This document shows positions 51,280 through 60,777 of a DNA stretch of 64,000 nucleotides, piece by piece; position 1 is the stretch's first letter; the number at the start of each line of letters is the position of its first letter. Source of the stretch: Brucella gallinifaecis (GTDB taxonomy: Bacteria > Pseudomonadota > Alphaproteobacteria > Rhizobiales > Rhizobiaceae); assembly GCF_006476605.1 (NCBI RefSeq), contig NZ_ML636806.1, positions 106,919 to 170,918 of the forward strand, written 5' to 3'. A program made the translations under genes and the position numbers. The notes beneath the pieces were generated by a model. That model saw nothing but the letters and a program-made list of their open reading frames with translations. It was not told where the DNA came from and did not search any database.

Positions 51280-51996
51280 TCAAACTCCCAGAGCTTGCGT
51301 GAGTGATGCCATCCGTGCTGGCAACTCGGCGGTTGGGAAGTTTTCCGTTACCACGCCATGATCCATCAGATAAAAGCGATCTGCGACTTTTGCCGCAAAG
51401 CGGAAGTTCTGCTCGACGAGAAGCACGGTCATACCGCGCTTTTTGAGCTCCACCAGCACATCGCCGATGCGCTGGATGATAACGGGTGCAAGCCCTTCGG
51501 TCGGCTCATCAAGCAGCAGCACTTTCACACCAGTGCGCAGGATACGGGCAATGGCCAGCATTTGCTGTTCGCCACCTGAAAGCTTTGTACCGGGGCTGTT
51601 GCGACGCTCGTAGAGATTGGGGAAAAGCTCGTAAATCTCGTCGAGTGACATGACGCCGCTGCCTTTGCCGACAACCGGCGGAAGCAGGAGATTTTCATGC
51701 ACATTAAGCGTTGCAAAGATGCCGCGTTCTTCCGGCACAAAACCTAGGCCCGTCCGCGCTATGCGATGCAGCGGCACGCGCAAGATGTCTTTGCCATCAA
51801 GCGTTATCGTGCCGGTTCGCTTTCGGATAATACCCATGATGGTACGCAGCGTTGTGGTTTTGCCGACACCATTGCGGCCTAACAGCGTGATTGTCTCGCC
51901 GGGCCAGATATCGAGATCGACGCCGTGCAGCGCATGGCTTTCACCATACCAGGCATTAAGCCCGCGCACCGAAAGCAGAGGGTGGCCTCTATTCAT
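51280..51996 (-). CDS. livF: LIV-type ABC ATPase (LivF)
   Basis: Cytoplasmic ATP-binding subunit, 238 aa. Walker A GRNGVGKTT, signature LSGGEQQMLAIAR, Walker B VLLLDEPTEGLAP, then the H-loop region MTVLLVEQNFRFA. Start at MNRGHPLL (51996), overlapping the end of livG by eight bases; the longer frame lies within livG. Confidence 0.92.
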   Translation of the reverse strand: MNRGHPLLSVRGLNAWYGESHALHGVDLDIWPGETITLLGRNGVGKTTTLRTIMGIIRKRTGTITLDGKDILRVPLHRIARTGLGFVPEERGIFATLNVHENLLLPPVVGKGSGVMSLDEIYELFPNLYERRNSPGTKLSGGEQQMLAIARILRTGVKVLLLDEPTEGLAPVIIQRIGDVLVELKKRGMTVLLVEQNFRFAAKVADRFYLMDHGVVTENFPTAELPARMASLTQALGV

Positions 51997-52786
51997 GTTC
52001 AGTTCCCATATAGGCAGTGCGAACGCGCTCATCTTTTGAGACGGTGGCATAATCGCCGGAAGCGAGGATTTCGCCACGTTGCAGCACTGTGACGTGATGG
52101 GCGATGTCGGCCACCACTTTGAGATTATGTTCGACCATCAGCACCGCACGATCTTTCGCCACGTCTTTGATGAGGGCTGCAATAGTGTGCACGTCTTCGT
52201 GCCCCATGCCTGCCATTGGCTCATCAAGCAGCAGCACTTTCGGATCAAGTGCCAGCGTGGTGGCGATTTCAAGCGCACGCTTGCGGCCATAAGACAAATC
52301 CGCAGCCAGCGCATGGCGGGCATCGGCCAGACCAACGCGCTCCAGCAGATCAATCGCTTTTTCATCGAGCTGATCAAGCACAGATAAGGACCGCCAGAAC
52401 TGTGTTGCCAGACCGCTTGGGCGTTGCAAAGCGACTTTTACATTTTCCAAAACCGTCAAATGTGGAAAGGTAGCGGAAATCTGGAATGAGCGCACCAACC
52501 CCATTCTCGCCACTTTGTCGGGGTTGGTCTTGGTAATATTCTCGCCAAGAAGCATAATCTCGCCGCTTGTCGACGGGAGGAATTTGGTAAGCAAGTTGAA
52601 AACGGTCGTCTTACCTGCACCATTCGGCCCGATCAGGGCATGAACACGGGCGTGCTCCACATCTAGATCGACATTCTTCACCGCATGAAAGCCGCCAAAC
52701 AACTTGCCCAATCCACGCGCCGAAAGAACAGTCCCTGACAGGTCTGCTTCTCGCGGAGCCGTGGTATTCTCAATTGCTGTGTTCAT
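51989..52786 (-). CDS. livG: LIV-type ABC ATPase (LivG)
   Basis: Second ATP-binding subunit, 265 aa. Walker A GPNGAGKTT and Walker B VLLLDEPMAGMG are normal. The ABC signature is LSYGRKRALEIA, where Tyr replaces the usual second Ser/Gly; this variant is frequent in LivG proteins. It follows livK by 12 bp. Confidence 0.92.
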   Translation of the reverse strand: MNTAIENTTAPREADLSGTVLSARGLGKLFGGFHAVKNVDLDVEHARVHALIGPNGAGKTTVFNLLTKFLPSTSGEIMLLGENITKTNPDKVARMGLVRSFQISATFPHLTVLENVKVALQRPSGLATQFWRSLSVLDQLDEKAIDLLERVGLADARHALAADLSYGRKRALEIATTLALDPKVLLLDEPMAGMGHEDVHTIAALIKDVAKDRAVLMVEHNLKVVADIAHHVTVLQRGEILASGDYATVSKDERVRTAYMGTEHE

Positions 52787-52798
52787 CCCATCACACCC

Positions 52799-53995
52799 TT
52801 ATTGCGTGACCAAAGGGCAGCCGCCTTTATCAAGCGGACGGAATGCTTCTTCGCCTGGAATGGTTTTGAGCACCTTGTAATAGTCCCATGGACCTGTGGA
52901 TTCTTCAGGTGTCTTGACCTGTACCAGATACATGTCATGCACCATGCGACCATCCGCACGGAGTTTTGCATTGCGGGCGAAAAAATCATTGATGTCCATG
53001 CCACGCATCTGGTCGAGAACAGCTTTCCCGCCCGTTGACTTAGCAGCTTCTGCGGCTTTGAGAAAATTCATGACGGAGGAATAGACCCCGGCATGAACCA
53101 TGGTCGGCATCTTACCGCCCATCCGCGCACCAAAGCGCTTTGACCATTCACGGGACTGGTCGTCATAGTCCCAATAGAACCCGGTGGTCAGCGTAAGCCC
53201 CTGAGCTGTTTCCAGTCCGACACTGTGAATATCAGAGAGGAATAACAACATACCTGCAATACGCTGGCCGCTTTGCGATATGCCATATTCATTGGCCTGC
53301 TTAAGCGCCGTCATGGTGTCACCCGACGAATTTGCGAGCGCAATTACGTCGGCACCCGATGCCTGTGCCTGCAACAGAAATGAAGAGAAATCGGTCGTTT
53401 CGCGCGGATGGCGTACAGAGCCGACAACTTCCCCACCGCTGGCTTTGACAGCTTCAGCAGTATCACGCTCAAGAGCATGGCCAAATGTGTAATCAACGGT
53501 AATGAAATACCATTTTTTTCCGCCTTCCTGCGTAACAGCGCGGCCTGTACCATTTGCCAGTGCATAGGTGTCCCATGTCCACTGAGCGGTGGTTGGCGAA
53601 CAGGCCTTACCTGTCAGGTCAGATGACCCAGCGGTAGAAGCAAGAAAGGCAATATCCTTGTCACGGGTGATTTCCTGCACGGCCATTGCCACGGAAGATG
53701 TCGGCACATCGATAATGGCCTTGACGTTCTGCTCATCAATCCAGCGCCGAGCAAGCGTCGAACCAATATCTGGCTTATTCTGGTGATCACCGACGATCAC
53801 TTCAATTGTCTCACCATTCAGCTTGCCGCCAAAATCTTCAACCGCCATTTTCGCGGCGACTACTGAGCCCTCGCCTGCAAGATCAAAATTCATGCCCGAC
53901 ATGTCTGTGAGAACGCCAAGCCGCACCGGCTCAGAAAGAGCCGGACTTGCGCTGATCATTGCCGCCAGAGCGGCTGTCACTATGAATGCTTTCAT
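52799..53995 (-). CDS. livK: LIV-type periplasmic substrate-binding protein
   Basis: A 398-residue type I periplasmic binding protein with a signal peptide (about 1-21, cleavage after ALS). The mature protein starts EPVRLGVLTDMSG, followed by the two-lobe Peripla_BP_6 fold. Relatives bind branched-chain amino acids, but many, for example in Rhodopseudomonas, bind aromatic or phenylpropanoid acids; context favours the latter type here (inference). It is 28 bp downstream of the crotonase gene. Confidence 0.9.
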   Translation of the reverse strand: MKAFIVTAALAAMISASPALSEPVRLGVLTDMSGMNFDLAGEGSVVAAKMAVEDFGGKLNGETIEVIVGDHQNKPDIGSTLARRWIDEQNVKAIIDVPTSSVAMAVQEITRDKDIAFLASTAGSSDLTGKACSPTTAQWTWDTYALANGTGRAVTQEGGKKWYFITVDYTFGHALERDTAEAVKASGGEVVGSVRHPRETTDFSSFLLQAQASGADVIALANSSGDTMTALKQANEYGISQSGQRIAGMLLFLSDIHSVGLETAQGLTLTTGFYWDYDDQSREWSKRFGARMGGKMPTMVHAGVYSSVMNFLKAAEAAKSTGGKAVLDQMRGMDINDFFARNAKLRADGRMVHDMYLVQVKTPEESTGPWDYYKVLKTIPGEEAFRPLDKGGCPLVTQ

Positions 53996-54023
53996 TTGAG
54001 TGTCTCCTCCACACTTTTATTGG

Positions 54024-54764
54024 TCAGCTTACCTCGCTGACCGTCTCCCCGATTATTTTTGCCAGCAAAAACTGATCAGCTTCGTAGCCATTTGCCCAAT
54101 TGGTGCGATATCTGGAATCAATAGCCTGTTTAGACATGCGCAGCGCTAAAGGCGGGCACTCAAGGATCGTGCCAGCCAAAGCTTTCGCCGCCGACAATGC
54201 AGCTCCATCCGGCGCGATCTCATCGCACAGACCAAGGGGCAACGCGCTTTCACCTGAAACACGCTCACCGGTAAACAGCAATCGTTTGGTTTTTGAAGGC
54301 CCGATAAGTCCGCTTAACAACGGCAAGCCACCCCAGCCCAGCGTCATGCCAAGACGCACTTCCGGGAACTGGAAAAAAGCACTTTCCGCCATGATACGAA
54401 AATCAGCGGCAAGCGCGAGAATACCGCCACCGCCAACTGCCGGACCTTCCACCGCTGCAATAGTCACCTGTGGCAAACTGCGCCATCGCTCGCACATGCG
54501 CCCACCTTGAGCCATCGCATTATGACGGGTGACAGCATCCGCCTCAGGACGCCAAAGCAAATCATCCTTCAAATCCACTCCGCCGGAAAAACGCGACTGC
54601 GTTCCGCTGAGGATAACAACTTGAATCCCAACATCCACTGAAAGCTCGTCTGCCGCCGCAATCAGCGCATTGATAGCTTCATCATTGAGCGCATTGGCCT
54701 TCGCGCCGCGATCATAAGTAACGACAGCGAGGGGGCCTTCGCGCAGGATATCCACAATGGCCAT
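54024..54764 (-). CDS. Crotonase-fold enoyl-CoA hydratase/isomerase-like
   Basis: A 246-residue member of the crotonase superfamily. The oxyanion-hole segments are SRFSGGVDLK and EGPAVGGGGILALAADFRI. Of the two catalytic glutamates of true hydratases, the first is replaced (Ile115 in GGGGIL) while the second is kept (Glu135 in FPEVRLG), a pattern known from isomerases and other crotonases. Start MAIVDILREG (54764) with GGGAGG upstream. First gene of the minus operon that continues with livK; its promoter region holds the TetR-type palindrome. Confidence 0.85.
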   Translation of the reverse strand: MAIVDILREGPLAVVTYDRGAKANALNDEAINALIAAADELSVDVGIQVVILSGTQSRFSGGVDLKDDLLWRPEADAVTRHNAMAQGGRMCERWRSLPQVTIAAVEGPAVGGGGILALAADFRIMAESAFFQFPEVRLGMTLGWGGLPLLSGLIGPSKTKRLLFTGERVSGESALPLGLCDEIAPDGAALSAAKALAGTILECPPLALRMSKQAIDSRYRTNWANGYEADQFLLAKIIGETVSEVS

Positions 54765-54790
54765 TTCAATCCTCCCAATCGAATTCAGCT

Positions 54791-54819
54791 TTGACATACT
54801 ACCGAGTATGTTGCATACT
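54791..54819 (+). promoter_or_regulatory. Operator palindrome within a sigma-70-like promoter
   Basis: CATACT-ACCG-AGTATG (54795-54810) is a perfect 6+6 inverted repeat. It overlaps the TTGACA -35 (54791-54796), which is 17 bp from a CATACT -10-like hexamer (54814-54819) driving the ligase gene. An operator here would block that promoter. The same palindrome with a different spacer occurs at 60830-60845. It lies between the divergent crotonase and ligase genes. Confidence 0.75.
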
Positions 54820-54886
54820 ATTTTAGGATTTGCAACTACCCTCTTTTGAAGGTTTAGTCGCAAGCCGGGCAGGAGGATTTCTAAAT

Positions 54887-56479
54887 ATGACGGCAGACCA
54901 GCGCGCACTAAACCACAACTATTCGGTGTTAAGATACATTCTTGATCGTTTTGCTGCAGAGCGCCCTACAGCACCCTTCGTTCACTTCTGGCCATCGGCC
55001 GAATGGGACTATCAGACGATGCGGGATCATGTTCGTCGCCGTGCAGCAACATTGCAATTGCATGGCGTGAAGCGCGGGGATCACGTTCTTTGTTTCATGG
55101 GCAATGGCGAAGAACTGCTGACCACATGGTTTGCGATCAATTATATCGGAGCGGTCTATGTGCCCATTAATACGGCTGCCCTTGGCCGCCCGCTTGAACA
55201 TATTCTGGACGATGCCGACGCCAGACTGATGGTTGCGCAAGCCGCTCTCGTGCCGCGCCTAGAGAGTATCAATCCGGGCAAGTTAAAGAAAGTTCTGGTC
55301 GTTGAAGGCTCTTGCGACTGCAGCGTTGAAGGCACGGAAATCTTATCGCTGAGCGACGTGACTGCTGTGTCCGAAAATGAGCTTATGCTCGAAAAACCAA
55401 TCGAGCCATGGGACACGATGGCCATTATGTACACCTCCGGCACAACAGGAAACGCCAAGGGTGTGGTGACGTCTTATGTGCAGCTCTATACCATGGGGCC
55501 TGATGCATTTGATTGCGTGGATGAAACAGATCGCTGCATGATCTGCGGCCCGATCTTCCATTGTGGCTCAACGCTTTATGTCTATGCCATGCTGGCACGC
55601 GGGCTTTCGATAGGCATGATGCGTGAGTTTAAGACGCAGCATTTCTGGCAGGCTATCCAGGATACAAACTCAACTTATTGTCTGCTGCTTGGCGTGATGG
55701 CGAGTTTCCTTCTTAAACAACCACCGACCCCGGAAGATCAGAACCATCCACTGCGCCGCGCATTTATCACTCCCTTTGGCGAAGACGGCCCATTATTTGC
55801 CAGCCGGTTCGGAGTGGATGCCTGGACCATCTATAATATGACCGAAATTGCCAGCCCACTTGTTGCGGGGCCAGGCATTACGCAAAAGGGAATCGCCGGA
55901 AAGCCGCGGCCATGGTATGAGCTTCGTATCGTTGATGAGAACGATATTGAAGTGCAGGACGGCACTGCCGGCGAACTGATTCTCCGTTCGAGCCGCCCAT
56001 GGGCTTTAATGAAGGGCTATTATAATAATCCCGAAGCAACCGTAGAAGCCATGCGCAATGGCTGGTTTCACACCGGAGACAGCTTTCGCAAAGATGAAAA
56101 TGGCGTCTATTTCTTCGTTGATCGCCTGAAAGACGTCATCCGACGGCGTGGCGAAAATATTTCCTCCTTCGCCTTGGAAGCTGAGGTGCTTTTCCACGAC
56201 AGCGTTAAAGAATGCGCGGCTATCGCAGTGCCAAGTGAATTGAGCGAGGATGAAGTTCTTATCGCCGTAACGCCTGTCGAGGGACAGAAAATCGTTGCCA
56301 GAGAACTGCTGGATTTTCTAGCAGGTCGCCTACCCCGTTTCATGGTGCCTCGCTATGTGCGAATTTTGGAATCCCTTCCCAAAACCTCGAGCGGTAAAAT
56401 CCAGAAGCATATACTACGCAACGAAGGCATTACCAAAGATACGATCGATCGCGAGTTCAATGTGAAGCGCGCAAGCTGA
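54887..56479 (+). CDS. CaiC-like AMP-forming acyl-CoA ligase
   Basis: A 530-residue ANL-superfamily ligase activating a carboxylic acid with ATP and CoA. Motifs: IMYTSGTTGNAKG (near residue 182), YNMTE, GWFHTGDSFRKDENGVYFFVDRLKDVIRRRGENIS, and the C-terminal lysine in PKTSSGKIQK. Overall resemblance is to crotonobetaine/carnitine-CoA ligases (recognition only). Start MTADQRAL (54887) with AGGAGG ten bases upstream. It forms a plus-strand operon with the alcohol dehydrogenase gene. Confidence 0.88.
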   Translation: MTADQRALNHNYSVLRYILDRFAAERPTAPFVHFWPSAEWDYQTMRDHVRRRAATLQLHGVKRGDHVLCFMGNGEELLTTWFAINYIGAVYVPINTAALGRPLEHILDDADARLMVAQAALVPRLESINPGKLKKVLVVEGSCDCSVEGTEILSLSDVTAVSENELMLEKPIEPWDTMAIMYTSGTTGNAKGVVTSYVQLYTMGPDAFDCVDETDRCMICGPIFHCGSTLYVYAMLARGLSIGMMREFKTQHFWQAIQDTNSTYCLLLGVMASFLLKQPPTPEDQNHPLRRAFITPFGEDGPLFASRFGVDAWTIYNMTEIASPLVAGPGITQKGIAGKPRPWYELRIVDENDIEVQDGTAGELILRSSRPWALMKGYYNNPEATVEAMRNGWFHTGDSFRKDENGVYFFVDRLKDVIRRRGENISSFALEAEVLFHDSVKECAAIAVPSELSEDEVLIAVTPVEGQKIVARELLDFLAGRLPRFMVPRYVRILESLPKTSSGKIQKHILRNEGITKDTIDREFNVKRAS

Positions 56480-56508
56480 TCTCTCAAAATCGAAAGACCT
56501 GAACCATC

Positions 56509-57666
56509 ATGGAAAACTTCGTTTTCAACACAACGCCATCTATCGTTCAACAAAGCGGTGGGCTGGCAAAAATTGTCGAGATTGCCGGGCATTTGTTGGG
56601 CAAGCGCGTTATTATCGTGACCGACAAGGGATTGCGCAAGCTCGGATTGCTGAGCCCGGCCACAAACGCATTGGAGCAAGCAGGCATCGCCGTTTCGATC
56701 TTCGATGATGTACAGGCCGACCCACCGGAAAGCAATGTTCTGACACTGAAAGACCGGATTGTCGCCCATGAAGCAACTGGCGTCCTCGCCATTGGGGGTG
56801 GCTCATCAATGGATGTTGCAAAGGTTGCTGCCCTGCTGGCAAGAAGCGGTGAAACGCTGAACGACATTTATGGCATCAACAACGCGCGTGGACCACGCCT
56901 GCCGCTTGTGCTGGTGCCAACGACCGCGGGAACGGGATCGGAAGTCACACCAATATCGATCATCACCACCGGAGTATCGGAGAAGAAAGGTGTGGTCTCA
57001 CCTCTTCTGCTGCCGGACATGGCTCTTCTTGATGCGGATTTGACCGTCGGTTTACCAGCTGCCGTCACCGCCGCAACCGGCATCGATGCAATGGTGCATG
57101 CTATCGAGGCTTATGCTTCGGCTTCCGCCAACAACAACCCTTTGTCGCGCTCGCTGGCACGCAACGCCCTGCAACTGCTCGGCAGCAATATCCGAACTGC
57201 TGTGTTTGAGGGCGGCAACCGCGACGCTCGCGCCGCCATGCTGCTCGGCTCGCTGCTTGCAGGTCAGGCCTTTGCCAATTCTCCTGTTGCTGCTGTGCAT
57301 GCCCTCGCCTACCCGATTGGCGGGCATTTTCATGTGCCGCACGGCTTGTCCAATGCGCTCGTACTTACGCATGTGCTGCGCTTCAACCTACCGGAAGCGA
57401 GCCACATTTATGCGGAAATTGCAGCAGATGTTTTCCCGGAACTTGTTGCAGTATCAACAGAAAAACGTGCTGAAGCCTTTGTCGAAAAGCTGGCAGACCT
57501 CAGCCGTGAACTCGGTGTGCCACAGACTTTACGCGAAGTGAATATCACGGAAGATGACCTGCCCCAGCTTGCGCGCGACGCCATGAAACAGACGCGCCTT
57601 CTGGTCAACAATCCACGCAAGGTAACCGAGGCGGATGCCTTGGCGATTTATAAGGCCGCATATTAA
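56509..57666 (+). CDS. Iron-containing alcohol dehydrogenase family protein
   Basis: Group III (Fe-ADH) protein of 385 aa with an N-terminal NAD-binding part (GGGSSMDVAKVAALL; TTAGTGSEVT) and a helical metal-binding domain. The metal-ligand regions GIDAMVHAIEAYAS and GGHFHVPHGLSNALVL keep the Asp and His residues. The family covers butanol and lactaldehyde dehydrogenases, hydroxyacid-oxoacid transhydrogenases and maleylacetate reductases; I cannot choose between them. It is 29 bp downstream of the ligase. Confidence 0.88.
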   Translation: MENFVFNTTPSIVQQSGGLAKIVEIAGHLLGKRVIIVTDKGLRKLGLLSPATNALEQAGIAVSIFDDVQADPPESNVLTLKDRIVAHEATGVLAIGGGSSMDVAKVAALLARSGETLNDIYGINNARGPRLPLVLVPTTAGTGSEVTPISIITTGVSEKKGVVSPLLLPDMALLDADLTVGLPAAVTAATGIDAMVHAIEAYASASANNNPLSRSLARNALQLLGSNIRTAVFEGGNRDARAAMLLGSLLAGQAFANSPVAAVHALAYPIGGHFHVPHGLSNALVLTHVLRFNLPEASHIYAEIAADVFPELVAVSTEKRAEAFVEKLADLSRELGVPQTLREVNITEDDLPQLARDAMKQTRLLVNNPRKVTEADALAIYKAAY

Positions 57667-57687
57667 TAGGAACACAGGCAACCTTAT

Positions 57688-57717
57688 GAAAAAGGCCGGT
57701 TTTCACCGGCCTTTTTC
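57688..57717. terminator. Bidirectional terminator in the catabolic cluster
   Basis: Perfect 13-bp stem GAAAAAGGCCGGT/ACCGGCCTTTTTC with loop TTTC, placed exactly between the convergent dehydrogenase and thiolase genes. T-runs are present on both strands. Confidence 0.93.
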
Positions 57718-57724
57718 GTTTCAA

Positions 57725-58927
57725 TCAACAAATTTCAAACAAGCCAGCAGCACCCATACCGCCGCCGATGCACATGCTCACCACAACATAGCGTCCATTG
57801 CGCCGTTTACCTTCGATGAGGGCATGCCCGGTCATTCGCGCACCCGACATTCCATAGGGATGGCCAATCGAAATAGCGCCGCCATTCACGTTCAGTTTTT
57901 CATTATCGATGCCAAGCCTGTCGCGGCAATAAAGTACCTGCGCCGCAAAGGCTTCATTCAACTCCCACAGATCGATATCATCGACCGTCAGGCCATGCAA
58001 TTTGAGCAGTTTCGGCACGGCATAAACAGGGCCGATACCCATCTCGTCGGGTTCACATCCGGCTACAGCCATACCCCGATATATACCGAGCGGCGAAAGG
58101 CCCCGCTGTTCCGCCTCCTTCGCTTCCATCAGCACGGAAGCCGAGGCCCCGTCCGACAATTGCGATGCGTTACCAGCGGTAATAAAGCTCCCCTGTGCTA
58201 AAGCCTGACCACCGGAAAAGACCGGCTTCAATCCCCGCAAGCCTTCCAGTGTGGTTTCAGGACGGTTGCCTTCGTCCATCGCCAGCTCAATGCTTTTCTC
58301 GGATATCTCGCCCGTAATCTTGTCCTTGACAAGCATTGTAGACTGAAGCGGGACAATCTCGTCGTTCAGGCGACCTGCTGCCTGTGCTGCCGCAGTGCGC
58401 TGCTGCGATTGCAGCGCATATTCATCCTGCGCTTCACGCGATATACCATAACGCGCCGAAACGATCTCCGCCGTCTCGATCATGCTCATATAGGTAGCGG
58501 GCAGATGCTCCCTCAGCCACGGATCGCGCCAACGATAAACGTTCATATGCTCGTTCTGCACCAGCGATATCTGCTCCACGCCACCGCCAATGGCAATCGT
58601 CATACCATCGCCGGTGATCTGTTTGGCGGCTGTTGCGATAGCCATCAGCCCCGATGCGCATTGACGATCCATCGACTGACCCGGAACTGAAGCCGGAAGG
58701 CCAGCCCGCAACAAGGACGTGCGGGCGATATTCATGTGGGTCGTGCCTTGCTGAAGCGCAGCACCGAGGACAACATCCTCTACTTCCGCACCATGGATGC
58801 CCGCCCGCTTGACCGCAGCGGCAATCGCGTGACCCGCCAACTCTGGCGCAGTCGTGTCGTTGAAGGCTCCACGATAGGCTTTGCCAATCGGCGTACGCGC
58901 AGTTGATATAATTACAGCTTCTCTCAT
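57725..58927 (-). CDS. Acetyl-CoA acyltransferase (thiolase)
   Basis: A 400-residue degradative-type thiolase cleaving 3-oxoacyl-CoA with CoA. The nucleophile Cys90 is in DRQCASGL, GGAISIGHPYGMSGARM holds the catalytic His, and CIGGGMGAAGLFE the second Cys. Its ATG overlaps the thioesterase stop by one base (TGATG). Last gene of the MaoC-SDR-thioesterase-thiolase operon. Confidence 0.93.
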   Translation of the reverse strand: MREAVIISTARTPIGKAYRGAFNDTTAPELAGHAIAAAVKRAGIHGAEVEDVVLGAALQQGTTHMNIARTSLLRAGLPASVPGQSMDRQCASGLMAIATAAKQITGDGMTIAIGGGVEQISLVQNEHMNVYRWRDPWLREHLPATYMSMIETAEIVSARYGISREAQDEYALQSQQRTAAAQAAGRLNDEIVPLQSTMLVKDKITGEISEKSIELAMDEGNRPETTLEGLRGLKPVFSGGQALAQGSFITAGNASQLSDGASASVLMEAKEAEQRGLSPLGIYRGMAVAGCEPDEMGIGPVYAVPKLLKLHGLTVDDIDLWELNEAFAAQVLYCRDRLGIDNEKLNVNGGAISIGHPYGMSGARMTGHALIEGKRRNGRYVVVSMCIGGGMGAAGLFEIC

Positions 58928-59394
58928 CAGAGCTCCTCCACTGGCGCTGGAACGTAAAGCCTTTCGGCCAGTTCTCTCAGTTCCGGAGTAAGCGGAACAG
59001 GTCGCCGCGTGTCTCGATCTACATAGACATGCACATATTCACTTATAGCAGCGGTCAGCTCTTCACCATCCTTGAAGATGCCGAACCCCCACAGCAGACT
59101 GGTATTGCCGATATGCTCGACACGAACCCCAACAACGATATTGTCAGGATAGGAAATCTCGGAGAAATAATTTGTTGAATTGCGTGCAACGATACCAATG
59201 GGAGTGGAACCACTCAGCTCCAGAGCACCAGACGCAATAAGCGACCGGTTCAATGCTGCATCGCAATATTGCATATAGATGACATTGTTGACATGTCCAT
59301 AAATGTCCATGTCGCTCCAGCGCGTCTGCATCTCATAGAACTCCCGATAGGCTGACCGAGCTTCAACCTTTGGACGGGCTTTGGAGGTTGTCAT
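58927..59394 (-). CDS. 4HBT-type acyl-CoA thioesterase
   Basis: A 155-residue hotdog thioesterase of the YbgC/4HBT type: TRWSDMDIYGHVNNVIYMQYCDAAL carries the catalytic Asp in the usual D-x-x-G-H-V-N-N context. It is the second thioesterase of the cluster and not closely similar to the first. ATGA overlap with the SDR gene upstream and TGATG overlap with thiolase downstream show tight coupling. Confidence 0.88.
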   Translation of the reverse strand: MTTSKARPKVEARSAYREFYEMQTRWSDMDIYGHVNNVIYMQYCDAALNRSLIASGALELSGSTPIGIVARNSTNYFSEISYPDNIVVGVRVEHIGNTSLLWGFGIFKDGEELTAAISEYVHVYVDRDTRRPVPLTPELRELAERLYVPAPVEEL

Positions 59395-60305
59395 TCGATA
59401 ACCTCATGATTGCGCGACGCCACGATGATGCGATCCACATGCGCCAAACCGGCCTCGGTCTCAATGAAACTGGACATGTCAGCGATCTTGGTGAAAGCAG
59501 CGGCAACGGCTTCCGGCGTTCGCTCGCCTTTCGGTAGATAAACCCCTTCACTTTCTACAATCGCCATACGGGCCACTGTTCCCGCACCAGCCAGAAGCAC
59601 CGTGCGCTTTGGCGCCTGTTCACTGACGAGGAAGAGAGCCGCAGGAACGACGTTTTCAGGTGCGAGACGTACCAGCATTTCTTCATCCAGCACATCGCCG
59701 GTCATGCGCGTTGCAGCAGTCGGAGCAATCGCATTGACATGAATGTCGTATTTCTCTCCTTCAAAATGCAACACATTCATCAGGCCGACGAGTCCCGCCT
59801 TGGCCGCACCATAGTTGGACTGGCCGAAATTTCCATAAACACCCGACGTGGAAGTTGTCATCAGAATGCGGCCATAGTTCTGGCCTTTCATGATATCCCA
59901 CACAGCGCGACTGGCATTGGCCGAGCCAATAAGATGCACATCAACCACAGCGCGAAAATCGGACATTTCCATCTTCGCGAAGCTCTTGTCGCGCAATATC
60001 CCAGCATTGTTGATGAGAATATCGATGCGCCCGAATTCTTCGACCGTATGCTTCGCCAGCGCCTGCATGTCTTCGAACTTCGTGACGTTGCCAGCATCGG
60101 CAATGGCAACACCGCCATTGGATCTAATTTCCGCAACGACCTTTTCGGCTGCGTGCAATGCGCCGCCAGTACCGTCACGGCTACCACCGAAATCATTCAC
60201 AACAACTTTTGCGCCGCGTGCTGCCAGTTCTAAGGCATAAGCGCGCCCAAGCCCTCCGCCCGCGCCCGTTACAATAGCAACACGATTTTCATAAGAAATG
60301 GCCAT
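59391..60305 (-). CDS. MFE2-like SDR 3-hydroxyacyl-CoA dehydrogenase
   Basis: Short-chain dehydrogenase of 304 aa. Cofactor motif TGAGGGLG (13-20), NNAG (99-102), catalytic Ser152, Tyr165 and Lys169 in the TSTSGVYGNFGQSNYGAAK block. That block and the VVVNDFGGSRDGTG stretch are typical of the (3R)-hydroxyacyl-CoA dehydrogenase part of peroxisomal multifunctional enzyme type 2. The extra C-terminal 60 residues also fit that group. It is next to a MaoC hydratase, the other MFE2 activity. Confidence 0.9.
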   Translation of the reverse strand: MAISYENRVAIVTGAGGGLGRAYALELAARGAKVVVNDFGGSRDGTGGALHAAEKVVAEIRSNGGVAIADAGNVTKFEDMQALAKHTVEEFGRIDILINNAGILRDKSFAKMEMSDFRAVVDVHLIGSANASRAVWDIMKGQNYGRILMTTSTSGVYGNFGQSNYGAAKAGLVGLMNVLHFEGEKYDIHVNAIAPTAATRMTGDVLDEEMLVRLAPENVVPAALFLVSEQAPKRTVLLAGAGTVARMAIVESEGVYLPKGERTPEAVAAAFTKIADMSSFIETEAGLAHVDRIIVASRNHEVIE

Positions 60306-60312
60306 GTGATCC

Positions 60313-60777
60313 TCAACCTACTGTCAGTATAAGCCAATCAGCGACCAGCGCTGGCTTTGCTTCGTCTTTAATTTCAACAGTCGCTCCAAGGGTCTGGAGC
60401 TGGCCATTGCCCTTCAGCTGAACCGATTTCAAATTGAACGCACCACGAATGAAAGAACCTACCTTCACCGGCGCAAGAAAGCGGACTTTGTCGAACCCGT
60501 AATTGATTTCAACCGTACTCGCCGCAACCATCGGCAAAACATCACGACTAAACCTGGTCAATAGACCAAGCACTAGAAAACCGTGTGCAATAGTGCCACC
60601 AAAAACACTTTCCGTGGCTGCGCGTTCCGGGTCTGTGTGAATAAATTGATGATCATCGATCACATCCGCAAACCGATCCACAAGCTGCTGATCGATCTTG
60701 ATCCAGTCCGAATACAGGAGCTGGATTTCTGTGTTTGCCGGGAGTTCTGACGCAGCAGAATTAGAACTAATTTCCAA
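60313..60777 (-). CDS. MaoC-like (R)-enoyl-CoA hydratase, TTG start
   Basis: Single hotdog-fold hydratase adding water to an enoyl-CoA with R stereochemistry. The catalytic Asp/His pair is Asp42 and His47 in DDHQFIHTDP and FGGTIAHGF follows. No ATG is available in frame at the right place. The TTG at 60777 lies eight bases after a GGAGG site, giving 154 aa; a TTG five codons earlier (60792) is the other choice. It is seven bases upstream of the SDR gene and first of the operon. Confidence 0.88.
   Translation of the reverse strand: MEISSNSAASELPANTEIQLLYSDWIKIDQQLVDRFADVIDDHQFIHTDPERAATESVFGGTIAHGFLVLGLLTRFSRDVLPMVAASTVEINYGFDKVRFLAPVKVGSFIRGAFNLKSVQLKGNGQLQTLGATVEIKDEAKPALVADWLILTVG

Noticed and set aside
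49400..53995. Calling the importer a leucine/isoleucine/valine transporter
   Set aside because: LIV-type systems have diverse substrates and every neighbour here is a CoA-pathway gene, so the family name is used without the substrate.
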